Assembly: GCA_020161395.1 (NCBI GenBank)
Contig: JAIUOE010000004.1
Coordinates: forward strand, 248,001-312,000
Origin: Bacteroidota bacterium
GTDB lineage: Bacteria; Bacteroidota; Ignavibacteria; Ignavibacteriales; Ignavibacteriaceae
DNA: 64,000 nucleotides
Direction: 5' to 3'
Shown here piece by piece: positions 1 through 6,924 of this stretch. The notes below the pieces were generated by a model. The model did not search any database, was not told where the DNA came from, and was given only the letters and a program-made list of their open reading frames with translations. Both the position numbers and the translations under genes were made by a program. Position 1 is the stretch's first letter. Every line of letters begins with the position of its first letter.

Positions 1-97
1 AAATTTTAACATGAACAATTTCGCTTTCAATAATTTTTTAATATTCTCGTAATTACTATTTGTTTATAGTATTTATGAGCGACAACTTTGTTAACAT

Positions 98-286
98 TTA
101 ACTATTCTCTTCTTCAATTATTGGGATTGATCTAAATGAAAATATATTGGAAGCAATCCAAATCGTTACAGCCAGAATACAGTCCCAAAATATGTTTCTG
201 CCCCGAACCTCGGGTTGATCGTAGGTTGAGAGTTTTATGAGCACCGGAATTCCATAGATATATCCTTGCTTTTCAATCTCCATCAT
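98..286 (-). CDS. Small hypothetical protein with one possible membrane segment
   Basis: This 62-residue product has a hydrophobic stretch around residues 32-50 (CILAVTIWIASNIF region) and an acidic C-terminus. Its ATG overlaps the stop codon of the DUF1874-like gene upstream (ATGA-type overlap at 283-286), which suggests translational coupling. I recognise no family. Because its partner resembles anti-CRISPR ring nucleases, it could be a companion accessory gene, but that is inference from position only. It is the leftmost gene I can support in the window. Confidence 0.5.
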   Translation of the reverse strand: MMEIEKQGYIYGIPVLIKLSTYDQPEVRGRNIFWDCILAVTIWIASNIFSFRSIPIIEEENS

Positions 287-630
287 GCCATCTGCTTTTG
301 TTTAGCCTTAAAACTTACTTCCATAAATTCGTAATCGTTTTCCTGAAGATTTTCCCCCAATCTAAAGAATCGCCCTTCGATATATTTCTTCTTCAATACC
401 AGAATTTGATCTCCTTCCTGATAACTGACAGCCTTTTTATTAATTCGAATTTTAACCCCGGAGTGTTTTTCGACATACTTGCAGACATCGGGATAACCGA
501 TATAACTCCTTAAGGTTTGATTCTGTGCTGCTTCCTTTATCCGTTCGATCATATCGTGTTTGGATAACGATTTTACTTCGTACTGGCCTTCCTGATTAAA
601 AAGCATGGTGTTAAGGATTATTACTCTCAT
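283..630 (-). CDS. DUF1874 family protein (STIV B116 / YddF / AcrIII-1-like)
   Basis: The 115-residue protein follows the DUF1874 pattern along its length. It opens with a short strand (MRVIILNT), then has SYIGY at residues 42-46, a G-x(5)-N segment (GVKIRIN) near 58-64, EGD at 72-74, a hydrophobic strand (ILVL) and KYIEG at 82-86. Family members include AcrIII-1, a viral ring nuclease that degrades cyclic tetra-adenylate (cA4) to block type III CRISPR, and its cellular relative Crn2. In AcrIII-1 the catalytic histidine sits in an IGH motif near residue 47, with Arg and Glu in an R-x-x-E-G motif. Here the histidine position is Tyr46, the Arg position is Lys82, and the Glu (Glu85) is kept. The fold assignment is good. 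Whether it is active is doubtful. It is coupled to the small membrane gene downstream. Confidence 0.75.
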   Translation of the reverse strand: MRVIILNTMLFNQEGQYEVKSLSKHDMIERIKEAAQNQTLRSYIGYPDVCKYVEKHSGVKIRINKKAVSYQEGDQILVLKKKYIEGRFFRLGENLQENDYEFMEVSFKAKQKQMA

Positions 631-707
631 TGTTATTTTTGCTCGTTAGTTTATGAATTGTAATGTTAATTGATTATTTGTTTTGTGTCGTAAATGGAAC
701 TTCAGAC

Positions 708-1172
708 TTAAAATTTTAATGAGTTATCACAATACTTGCTTGCTTCTTTGATTACCTTACTTGCAAGTTTGAATTCTTTTGTCCCTTTTGTCTGTAGCAT
801 CACAAGTTGAAATAGAATATCAGGTTCTTGCTCCGGTTCAATCCGGGTATAACCCAATTTTTCGGATTTATATAAATGGTAAGCTGCAACTGCAACATCC
901 ATGGCCTCACTACTTCTGCCCTCAGAGTGATTGTTCCTGATAGCTTTGATCAATTCAAATACTTCCTCCGCGATAATTCCATATCCTTCATGCGGTGATG
1001 CGAATGCTTTGACTCCATGCCTATGATTTCGTCTCGATACAGCCAAAAGAAAATCTACAAGGAAAGGATCTGCAAATATTTGGAGATCTTCAAACTGTGG
1101 GGGTGAACTCTCACCTTCAACCTCTGTCACTTGTTTAATTGAGACAACGTAAATAGGTTGCTCATTATTCAT
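708..1172 (-). CDS. MazG-like all-alpha nucleotide pyrophosphohydrolase-type protein
   Basis: The 154-residue protein contains HEGYGIIAEEVFELIKAI around residues 61-78 and EAMDVAVAAYHLYKS further on. This is the E-E-x-x-E plus E-x-x-D arrangement by which MazG/HisE-type NTP pyrophosphohydrolases bind magnesium. Phage versions often carry the His-E-G-Y lead-in and probably sanitise or remodel nucleotide pools during infection. The N-terminal 60 residues match nothing I know. A strong GAGGAGA ribosome site precedes the ATG. Its stop is 78 nt from the DUF1874 gene. Exact substrate cannot be told from sequence. Confidence 0.65.
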   Translation of the reverse strand: MNNEQPIYVVSIKQVTEVEGESSPPQFEDLQIFADPFLVDFLLAVSRRNHRHGVKAFASPHEGYGIIAEEVFELIKAIRNNHSEGRSSEAMDVAVAAYHLYKSEKLGYTRIEPEQEPDILFQLVMLQTKGTKEFKLASKVIKEASKYCDNSLKF

Positions 1173-1522
1173 ATCTCCTTCTCCTCTATTCCGATTTCAT
1201 ACTTGCCTGCGACTAACTTTATTGATTCGACAACATCAGCGATTAACGAATTGTCAATTATTCCTTTATTCAGAACGATTATACCCATCCCGTTTTCTTG
1301 TATTGTCAGAATCACTTTCTTTTCATCTTCACATTCTAATGTTACATTTCTGATTTTTAGTGAATCACCCACCAGATTCATACCTTCGAAAAAGAAGTTC
1401 ACACGATGATCCTGAAAGGTATTGGGTGTGATTTCTGTTTTGGGTTTCTGTATTTCGTCAACTTCCGACTTAATGTTCCGAACCATCGATAATATGTTTT
1501 CGAGTTTGTTTTCATCTTTCAT
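1169..1522 (-). CDS. Hypothetical phage early protein
   Basis: This 117-residue protein is unrecognised. The first 35 residues are charged and probably helical, and the rest alternates hydrophobic and polar residues as in a small beta-rich domain (VTLECEDEKKVILTIQENGMGIIVL region). The ATG has an AAGGAA ribosome site and overlaps the end of the preceding gene by 11 nt. Its stop overlaps the MazG-like start by 4 nt. It therefore belongs to the same coupled early operon. Confidence 0.6.
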   Translation of the reverse strand: MKDENKLENILSMVRNIKSEVDEIQKPKTEITPNTFQDHRVNFFFEGMNLVGDSLKIRNVTLECEDEKKVILTIQENGMGIIVLNKGIIDNSLIADVVESIKLVAGKYEIGIEEKEI

Positions 1523-1826
1523 TTTTCGTTCCTTTTAGTGTTCTTGATTTTTGAATCTCCCGGTATCTGTCTGATTCCAAAAGATTCCGGGCTTCTGATT
1601 TTATTTCTTTAATCCCAAGATTACTTGTCAATTGAGGAGGCAATCGTTGATAATCTCCAAAAAAGTTGTTAAAGCATTCGAGTAGTTCCTTTGGATCCGC
1701 TTCCTTCAAATTGGTTGCTAATCTTCTTAGAATATTGATTTTGCTTTTCATTAGCAGAGAGTTGCTTTTCTGCCCCTCGAGTTCTGTAATGTGTTTTTCG
1801 AGCCGCTCGATACCTTTAATGTTCAT
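1512..1826 (-). CDS. Hypothetical helical phage early protein
   Basis: The 104-residue product is charged and predicted mostly helical, beginning with a heptad-like stretch (residues 1-40) that could form a coiled coil. No family is recognised. A GGAGTAAG ribosome site precedes the ATG. The gene begins 3 nt after the HAD phosphatase gene and overlaps the next gene by 11 nt, so it is part of the early operon. Confidence 0.6.
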   Translation of the reverse strand: MNIKGIERLEKHITELEGQKSNSLLMKSKINILRRLATNLKEADPKELLECFNNFFGDYQRLPPQLTSNLGIKEIKSEARNLLESDRYREIQKSRTLKGTKNER

Positions 1827-1829
1827 TTC

Positions 1830-2501
1830 TTACTCCGAATCAATTTTATTAATTTTCTTTTTTTCTCTTTTTAGCACGGAAATTGCCTCTCCTCTATTGG
1901 TGCATTTATGAATTACTTGCAGATTCGAATCTGTTAATAGGAAACTTTTATTTGTGTGGTTTGAGACAACAACTTCCCAAAATGGTTTGCTGAATCTTAT
2001 CCCAATTCTTCGGAAATATTTTTTATCGACTCCAGTCAATATTGTAATCGCCTTTTCCATGTCTGCCTTTGTAAACCCTTTTTCCGGATCGGGACAAACA
2101 AGTCTTTCCCTTTGGTCACTGGAGTAAACTTCACAGCTATCATCTATTATTATAAACTTTTCCAGCTCATCAATAGCTAAGAAATTCGCTATTTCATCAC
2201 CCCGGTCGCGCTCATCGGCAAAAAAATCGTTGGTATTGAGAATCATATCCCCGTACTTGAATCCCGCCATAACAAGTACCCCTTTGATTTCACCAAGAGA
2301 CATTGTTCTTCTCCACTGTGAAGTAATTACGATCTTGGCTTTTGTTTTATCAATCAGTTCGTTAAGATTTTTCATTGACTCGCCATCTATCAACCTGAAT
2401 AATGATGTAGGACTAAATCCTATTGATTTAAAGGTATTGTAAATCAATAAAGAACTGTTCGTGACCAGCACCCCATCAAAGTCAAGGAATATCAGTTTCA
2501 T
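1830..2501 (-). CDS. HAD-superfamily phosphatase-like protein (HAD_SAK_2 type)
   Basis: The 223-residue protein opens with FLDFDGVLV (residues 5-13), the DxD motif I of HAD hydrolases. KIVITSQWR follows as the Thr/Ser motif II, and FIIIDDS is the acidic motif IV. The motif II wording ITSQWR and the RGDEIANFL segment match the HAD family linked to the 'Swiss army knife' RNA-repair proteins, whose members are thought to act on nucleic-acid ends. Residues about 150-223 form an extra C-terminal region I do not recognise. It overlaps the next small membrane gene by 4 nt. A role as a nucleic-acid end-processing phosphatase is inference. Confidence 0.7.
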   Translation of the reverse strand: MKLIFLDFDGVLVTNSSLLIYNTFKSIGFSPTSLFRLIDGESMKNLNELIDKTKAKIVITSQWRRTMSLGEIKGVLVMAGFKYGDMILNTNDFFADERDRGDEIANFLAIDELEKFIIIDDSCEVYSSDQRERLVCPDPEKGFTKADMEKAITILTGVDKKYFRRIGIRFSKPFWEVVVSNHTNKSFLLTDSNLQVIHKCTNRGEAISVLKREKKKINKIDSE

Positions 2502-2704
2502 TTATTTGCTCCATTGTTTGTCGGATCAATTCTTTTTAGAGTTCTTCTTCTAAGTCTTGCGGCGGGTGTGTGTCCCGGATATTCTTTCCACTCTGATATG
2601 TCTATCATATATTGTTTCCAACCATGTACATAACCCGCTATGAACATTACAATAGATACAACCATGCCAAGTAAGATGAGAAAGCCAAGTGTTTCGTTAC
2701 TCAT
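2498..2704 (-). CDS. Small single-pass membrane protein
   Basis: The 68-residue protein has one strong transmembrane segment (about residues 6-26, GFLILLGMVVSIVMFIAGY) and an Arg/Lys-rich C-terminal tail, which predicts the tail on the cytoplasmic side. It is coupled on both sides: its ATG overlaps the previous stop by 1 nt and its stop overlaps the HAD gene start by 4 nt. The function is unknown; small membrane proteins in early operons can serve superinfection exclusion. Confidence 0.6.
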   Translation of the reverse strand: MSNETLGFLILLGMVVSIVMFIAGYVHGWKQYMIDISEWKEYPGHTPAARLRRRTLKRIDPTNNGANK

Positions 2705-3000
2705 TATTTCACATCCTCCATTTTCCTGATTATTTCAAAAATGCTGTGAGAGTGATAGAAAAAATCACTCATTACCGAGGCTGATTGAAGAGGGAAAGTA
2801 ACCTCCTTGAACTCGACCAAATAAGTGTTATTTCTACCGTAATGCTGCAATAAGAGGAACTCGGCGGAGTCTGCGCTTGCTTGGTGATATAGATTGATTA
2901 TGTATAAGAAACCGTTCTGGCTAACTTCCATTCTGAAACCGTATATCTTATGCCGGTCGTTAAAAATTTTGACCTTTTTGGTTACTTTAGAGAAACTCAT
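2704..3000 (-). CDS. Hypothetical phage early protein
   Basis: The 98-residue protein is unrecognised. It is predicted to be a small mixed alpha/beta domain: several strands (KVKIF, FRMEV, YLVEF) are followed by a C-terminal helix. The start overlaps the end of the zinc-finger gene by 4 nt. Nothing in it points to a function. Confidence 0.55.
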   Translation of the reverse strand: MSFSKVTKKVKIFNDRHKIYGFRMEVSQNGFLYIINLYHQASADSAEFLLLQHYGRNNTYLVEFKEVTFPLQSASVMSDFFYHSHSIFEIIRKMEDVK

Positions 3001-3242
3001 TTTTTCACCTTTCTAAATTCTTTCGCTTGTGGACAGTCTGAAAAATGGGCAACATGCACCCCGGGATAGAATTCTGATTCACCACCATAAGATTCAAGAT
3101 TTACAGGGATGTACTTCCCTTTTGAAGTTGGAAGAAATACAATTGCTTTTCCACATGCCTTACATGTTTTTGGTTTATTATCATTTTCAACGGGCCGGGT
3201 GAATGTGCCGAAAATGGATTTGTAAGTTGTCTCGTTATTCAA
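2997..3242 (-). CDS. Small zinc-ribbon-like phage protein
   Basis: The 81-residue protein carries CKACGKAIVFLPTSKGKYIP (residues about 27-46) and, further on, HVAHFSDC, giving a C-x2-C plus H-x4-C set of likely zinc ligands. This layout is common in small phage proteins, and the beta-hairpin between the ligand pairs resembles a treble-clef or ribbon finger. The function is unknown. It overlaps both neighbours by 4 nt. Confidence 0.65.
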   Translation of the reverse strand: MNNETTYKSIFGTFTRPVENDNKPKTCKACGKAIVFLPTSKGKYIPVNLESYGGESEFYPGVHVAHFSDCPQAKEFRKVKK

Positions 3243-3517
3243 TTGATCACCTCAGTTTTTGCCGTAAAAAGTAAGTCAATTGCCTCGAAATAGTACCCGA
3301 TTTGATTAGTTGTTTTCAAGAGTCTTCCGTTCAAACTTTCGTTTACCTTGTCGATTTTGATCAAGAGAGCGAGAGCATAAATCAAAGTCCCTAATGGATG
3401 TTCAAAAGGATGTTTCGGGTCAATTTCTAATATGTTATAATCTTTTTTGTACTCGGGATGATTGTTCAAGTATTGCTGAATTGTCTGCATATCTTGCTTG
3501 TATAATCTGTCTTCCAT
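3239..3517 (-). CDS. Hypothetical phage early protein
   Basis: I place the start at the ATG ending at 3517, giving 92 residues. It has GAGGAAATCCGGA upstream as a ribosome site; a TTG five codons earlier would be the alternative (3532). The product is helical, with a hydrophobic central helix (LGTLIYALALLIKI) that looks amphipathic rather than membrane-spanning. No family is recognised. It is coupled to the zinc-ribbon gene by a 4-nt overlap. Confidence 0.55.
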   Translation of the reverse strand: MEDRLYKQDMQTIQQYLNNHPEYKKDYNILEIDPKHPFEHPLGTLIYALALLIKIDKVNESLNGRLLKTTNQIGYYFEAIDLLFTAKTEVIN

Positions 3518-3555
3518 TCCGGATTTCCTCAATTGGTTTTGATTCTAAAAGTAAT

Positions 3556-3584
3556 TTTGGGGCAGGCGCTTAACCCGCCCCAAA
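3556..3584 (-). terminator. GC-rich hairpin between early genes
   Basis: TTTGGGGC at 3556-3563 pairs with GCCCCAAA at 3577-3584, and the stem can extend by GG/CC past one mismatch. On the minus strand it follows the stop of the 107-residue membrane gene and precedes the 92-residue gene. The downstream T content is modest, so it may be a weak terminator or attenuator that tunes expression within the operon. Confidence 0.5.
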
Positions 3585-3606
3585 TGCAAAATAGTCGGCT
3601 GATTTA

Positions 3607-3930
3607 TTAAGTTTTTTCTTTTGGTAATTCTACATAAGAATCCTCCTTACTCCCCACTTCCGGTGGAGTTTGATCGGATGTGAAAACATCACTTTGAGTT
3701 GGAATAAACTTGTAGTTTCTCGTAAATTTATGGGTAGCAAACCAAGCACAAAGAAAGGCAAAATTGGTCATGAACCCAAATGCAAAAAACATCTTTGGAG
3801 CTGTTGCTTTTTCATCAAGAAACATCATTGCGACAATGATTGAAAGGGCTATGCCCCAAAGAAAAACGACAAAGAAAAGATCAATCAGGATGTTACTTTC
3901 TTTTGGATTATTATTGAAAAGAGTTACCAT
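3607..3930 (-). CDS. Two-pass membrane protein
   Basis: The 107-residue protein has two hydrophobic segments (about residues 16-37, and 46-66 with FGFMTNFAFLCAWF) and an acidic, Pro/Thr-rich C-terminal tail. The start has an excellent AAGGAGG ribosome site. It overlaps the upstream membrane gene by 7 nt, so the two may form a membrane pair. No family is recognised. Confidence 0.6.
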   Translation of the reverse strand: MVTLFNNNPKESNILIDLFFVVFLWGIALSIIVAMMFLDEKATAPKMFFAFGFMTNFAFLCAWFATHKFTRNYKFIPTQSDVFTSDQTPPEVGSKEDSYVELPKEKT

Positions 3931-4235
3931 TTTAGCCTCCTTTTACTTGTTGAATTGTGATTTATTGCTTTTTTGCTTGTGTGGTCTGATATACCCGAAT
4001 TTCGACGGGAAACAGGGCGAGAATCGATTTTTATATCGGATTCGACCAAAGTTTCATTACCCGTTTTTATCGACGCTCTAAGAGCTTTATTTTTAATTTC
4101 AAATTCATAAATCTGCTCGTCATCAGTGTCAATGCAATTAACCTTCAGAAGGGCGTATGCCAAGACTCCGATTATCAAAAACAGAACCAATGCTCCGGCA
4201 TAAATCAAGTCTCCGGTTGTGATAATCAGTTCCAT
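3924..4235 (-). CDS. Single-pass membrane protein with basic tail
   Basis: The 103-residue protein has one N-terminal transmembrane segment (about residues 10-30, YAGALVLFLIIGVLAYALL) followed by a soluble, basic Ser/Arg/Lys-rich tail that should be cytoplasmic. The ATG has an AAGGAG ribosome site nine bases upstream. It overlaps the previous gene by 10 nt. The function is unknown. Confidence 0.55.
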   Translation of the reverse strand: MELIITTGDLIYAGALVLFLIIGVLAYALLKVNCIDTDDEQIYEFEIKNKALRASIKTGNETLVESDIKIDSRPVSRRNSGISDHTSKKAINHNSTSKRRLKW

Positions 4236-4867
4236 GTTGGGTAGCTCCTTACATTTTCAATCACTTTGGGTTCTCGTCCTTCGTTGATCGCATTTATCCC
4301 TTCCCGAAGGTTGTAAGCAATCACTTCACTGGCTTTCATGTCAGGACGATAAACCGGCTGAATACTTGCTGTGAATTCTTTCGCCGGCAGTTCAGGAATA
4401 TCATATTTTTTCATCTCCGTGATATGAGTGAAATAGGTAATCCCCTTTTCGATTTTTACAACCCTGAAATCTTTTTGCAGTGCAAGATTCTTCCTGACCA
4501 AATCATCAATCTGAACCCCGGTGTAAAGCTTCACTCGATTGTCCTCATCGGATAGTACATCCGCGATTGTGATCTTTGGGTACCTGTGGTTGTCAATAAC
4601 AAAATCAACCCTCTGCTTCAACTGATCGTAAGACAGTTTTTTTGCTCTCAATCTCTCACTGAAATCAAAAATCCAACTCTCATCGATGTCAAAGTTTCGC
4701 TTCAATCTTTCAATTTGTTCATTCGCTTCTCTGCGGACGAGAACTTTTCCGTTCGTTACTCGAATTTCCATAGCTGTTAAATCAAAGTGAAATTCATTCC
4801 GGGAAGTGATGATTAACGATTTCTGTGGTTCGCTCTGAACTAACTTGTTTTTTTGTTCGTTTTCCAT
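4226..4867 (-). CDS. Hypothetical phage protein next to the replication gene
   Basis: The 213-residue protein is unrecognised. Its middle (residues about 50-130) is charged and helical with DIDESWIFDF and KITIADVLS segments, and the C-terminus includes VIAYNLREGINAINEG. I keep the start at 4867 because AAGAGCAAGG lies just upstream. That overlaps the replication gene by 74 nt, and an ATG ending at 4771 would avoid the overlap. Its position directly after a DnaD-like gene suggests a helper role in replication, such as a helicase loader, but no motif supports this. Confidence 0.55.
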   Translation of the reverse strand: MENEQKNKLVQSEPQKSLIITSRNEFHFDLTAMEIRVTNGKVLVRREANEQIERLKRNFDIDESWIFDFSERLRAKKLSYDQLKQRVDFVIDNHRYPKITIADVLSDEDNRVKLYTGVQIDDLVRKNLALQKDFRVVKIEKGITYFTHITEMKKYDIPELPAKEFTASIQPVYRPDMKASEVIAYNLREGINAINEGREPKVIENVRSYPTWN

Positions 4868-5825
4868 TGCCTTGCTCTTTGATTTTGGTTAAAATTACTG
4901 AAAATTTACTGTCGAGGATTGACGGACTCAAGTTGTCGTAAATCCAATTGTCGCTCGTCAGGTTCATACTTTCACGAAATAGAATTCTCATTTCATCGTA
5001 AACCTGTTCTGTGTTTGGGGTCTCTCCCCGGCTTTTTTTCAGGACCATGTATTGCCGGTAGATGTTGTTCATGTGTTGGGAATCTCGTCTTTTGTGAGTC
5101 AGAGGAAATGGGAACTCTCTGCTCTCTTCGAATTCTTCAGCGAATATCTCAAGAAGTTTCTCGTTGAAATTAGTTTTTGGGGGTTGTCCCGGGGGTTTTG
5201 GGGGATCTCCCCCAGTATGCTTTACTCTACTTTCCTTTACTTTACTTTCCTTTACTTTACTTTGTTTTAAAATGTTATCATTTTCAGTGTTTGAGTCAAT
5301 TGAATGTTTACAGTCTGTATTCATCGTGTCAACATTTTCAATTAAAATGTTAACATCTTCATCACTTGAATCACTTTCAATGTTTGCATTTTCATCTAAA
5401 ATGTCATCAACAATTCTGATATTTTGAGGTTTATTTGTTCGAAAATTTATGAGTAAATAATCTGATTTCATCTCAACAATCTTCCTTCTGCTGATGGCTT
5501 CCACATACCTTTTTTGGATGCCGGCACTCGTAAGAATCTGATAATTTTCGAACAAAGATTGATCAAATATTCGACGCTTAATCGCTGCCAAAATGATCTC
5601 TCTCACATCGCTTGCTCTGCTTCCGTCACCGATACTCCGAGCTAATAATGCTATCTCATCATCAGTACATTTGTAGTAATAACCATGCTGATATATCTTA
5701 CAAAGCAATCGAATAATAACTATCTCACCTCTGGTTTGAAACTCAGCACTGATTAGTTGTATTTTATCGTCCTGAAAGAAATCAATGTCAAATGGGAAGT
5801 AGCTAAGTCCTGTTTTTGTGTGCAT
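4794..5825 (-). CDS. Phage replication protein, Lin1244/Lin1753-like N-terminus (DnaD-type)
   Basis: The start is the ATG ending at 5825 (343 residues), with GGAGTG seven bases upstream and directly after the RusA stop; the longer reading frame to 5891 overlaps rusA and lacks a site. Residues 1-110 match the winged-helix domain common in phage replication initiators (KTGLSYFPFDIDFFQDDKIQ, then RGEIVIIRLLCKIYQHGYYY). A linker follows, very acidic and then KVKES-repeated and Pro/Gly-rich, before a C-terminal helical domain of DnaD type. Such proteins bind the phage origin and help load the helicase. The repeated linker DNA (5160-5420) is a candidate origin. Confidence 0.75.
   Translation of the reverse strand: MHTKTGLSYFPFDIDFFQDDKIQLISAEFQTRGEIVIIRLLCKIYQHGYYYKCTDDEIALLARSIGDGSRASDVREIILAAIKRRIFDQSLFENYQILTSAGIQKRYVEAISRRKIVEMKSDYLLINFRTNKPQNIRIVDDILDENANIESDSSDEDVNILIENVDTMNTDCKHSIDSNTENDNILKQSKVKESKVKESRVKHTGGDPPKPPGQPPKTNFNEKLLEIFAEEFEESREFPFPLTHKRRDSQHMNNIYRQYMVLKKSRGETPNTEQVYDEMRILFRESMNLTSDNWIYDNLSPSILDSKFSVILTKIKEQGNGKRTKKQVSSERTTEIVNHHFPE
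5231..5260. repeat. Perfect 15-bp tandem repeat in the replication gene
   Basis: TTTCCTTTACTTTAC occurs at 5231-5245 and again at 5246-5260, with degenerate partial units on both sides. It encodes the K-V-K-E-S repeats of the replication protein linker. Just beyond it (5166-5205) are three runs of five G and a run of five C. This repeat-rich block may be the phage origin, by analogy with origins inside initiator genes. Confidence 0.8.
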
Positions 5826-5826
5826 A

Positions 5827-6342
5827 TTAATACACTCCAAATTCAGATAGAAGCCACGGTAATCTGAGATTGATGTAGTCATATTTAACATCTACACGAT
5901 TGGTCTCAACCTTAAAAAATATCCCAGGTTTGCTTCCGTATGCCTTTGCTTTATCCACACAGCGATAAGCTCTGCTATCGTTGGTGAATACAAGTCCTTC
6001 AGCAGCATCCATCACCATTTTCTCAAGATTATCCAGGTCTGGTTTTGTATCTTTTATCAAGAGTTTACCCATCCGGATATCTTCAAGTGCATATTTTGGC
6101 ATACCTCTTAAAGGTGTGAAAATAAACATCAGACTGTAAACAAATGGTGTATCTATTAGTTGAAATCCTGTCGGTAATTGGCTATAAATAAATGTCTTAA
6201 TGCTCTTAACTTCATTTACAATCTTCTTGGGTTGATAATGATGGATAAAGGCTCCTCCGGCTTTGTTCTTCATAAGATGGCTTTTATCACCTTGTTTAGG
6301 GATGGCATCTCCGGGAATAAAAAATCTATATGTTTCAATCAT
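5827..6342 (-). CDS. rusA: RusA-family Holliday junction resolvase
   Basis: The 171-residue protein carries the RusA signature. KPDLDNLEKMVMDAAEG sits at about residues 100-116, and TNDSRAY follows. Asp102, Asp104 and Asp122 fit the metal-binding aspartates that cut four-way junctions symmetrically. The opening (FFIPGDAIPKQG) matches the usual strand with a conserved Pro/Lys. In phages RusA resolves recombination intermediates before packaging and usually sits beside the recombinase genes, as here. It is slightly longer than E. coli RusA (120 residues), with extra residues in the middle and at the C-terminus. Confidence 0.88.
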   Translation of the reverse strand: MIETYRFFIPGDAIPKQGDKSHLMKNKAGGAFIHHYQPKKIVNEVKSIKTFIYSQLPTGFQLIDTPFVYSLMFIFTPLRGMPKYALEDIRMGKLLIKDTKPDLDNLEKMVMDAAEGLVFTNDSRAYRCVDKAKAYGSKPGIFFKVETNRVDVKYDYINLRLPWLLSEFGVY

Positions 6343-6358
6343 GGTCTTTCCAAAATTT

Positions 6359-6392
6359 GCCGGGAGGAGTACGGGAGAAATATCCTCCCGGC
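6359..6392 (-). terminator. Perfect 10-bp hairpin upstream of rusA
   Basis: GCCGGGAGGA at 6359-6368 pairs perfectly with TCCTCCCGGC at 6383-6392 around a 14-nt loop. On the minus strand it sits between the metallopeptidase-like gene and rusA and is followed by AAATTTT, so it may terminate part of the transcripts. Because it ends only 16 nt before the rusA ATG, it could also influence rusA translation. Confidence 0.55.
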
Positions 6393-6420
6393 TGGTTTAC
6401 GCGAATTCAATATGTGTGTG

Positions 6421-6924
6421 TTATAGTTTAAAACTGTCTTCTTGTAATGGTGTCAGATTATAAAGTGAACTCAAGCTTAGTTTTATCTGATCTTTCCAGT
6501 CTGTACCATATTTGTTCAGGATTGTTTTGAATGCAATAAAATCAGGTTTGCGCAACTTGAAATCATAATCCCCGGATCGCTCATTCATTAAGGGTAAAAT
6601 GTGAAGCAACAAATGATGAACCAGAATTTCCCGCAAGTCTGGATCAAGAGCTGTCCAAATGTCAATACTAACTTCGATCAGATAATTGAATCCTGAAAAA
6701 TGGGTAAGTTCTTGACTACATAGCATAACACGGCAAGGATTTGTTTTGCTTATGTAGGGGCTAACCAACATGTAACCGACCTGTGCCGGAGCTATCAGTA
6801 ACATCTGTGAAGCAATTATTCTTTCGGCCATTTCTTTGAGTTCCGGGCTTTCTTCCAATTCTCGTTTTACCGGTTTTTTATCAGAGGTATCACTGAAATC
6901 GAAAAATTTGTTCTTTTTACTCAT
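6421..6924 (-). CDS. Putative phage metallopeptidase-like protein with altered zinc motif
   Basis: The start is the ATG ending at 6924 (167 residues), preceded by a perfect AGGAGG eight bases upstream; longer starts overlap the RecT-like gene and lack a site. The layout matches the phage putative-metallopeptidase family: a core strand (YLIEVSIDIW), a helix with paired histidines (VHHLLLHILPL), and a C-terminal DFIAFKTILNKYG helix. In active members the helix reads H-E-x-x-H, but here the Glu position is Leu. Zinc could still be held, but hydrolysis looks unlikely. The family function in phages is unknown. Confidence 0.55.
   Translation of the reverse strand: MSKKNKFFDFSDTSDKKPVKRELEESPELKEMAERIIASQMLLIAPAQVGYMLVSPYISKTNPCRVMLCSQELTHFSGFNYLIEVSIDIWTALDPDLREILVHHLLLHILPLMNERSGDYDFKLRKPDFIAFKTILNKYGTDWKDQIKLSLSSLYNLTPLQEDSFKL

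Noticed and set aside
5225-5265. CRISPR array
   Set aside because: The repeats are 15-bp in-frame tandem units without spacers and encode a protein linker.
5827-5891. Longer start of the replication gene (to 5891)
   Set aside because: It overlaps rusA by 65 nt and lacks a ribosome site, whereas the ATG at 5825 has GGAGTG correctly placed.
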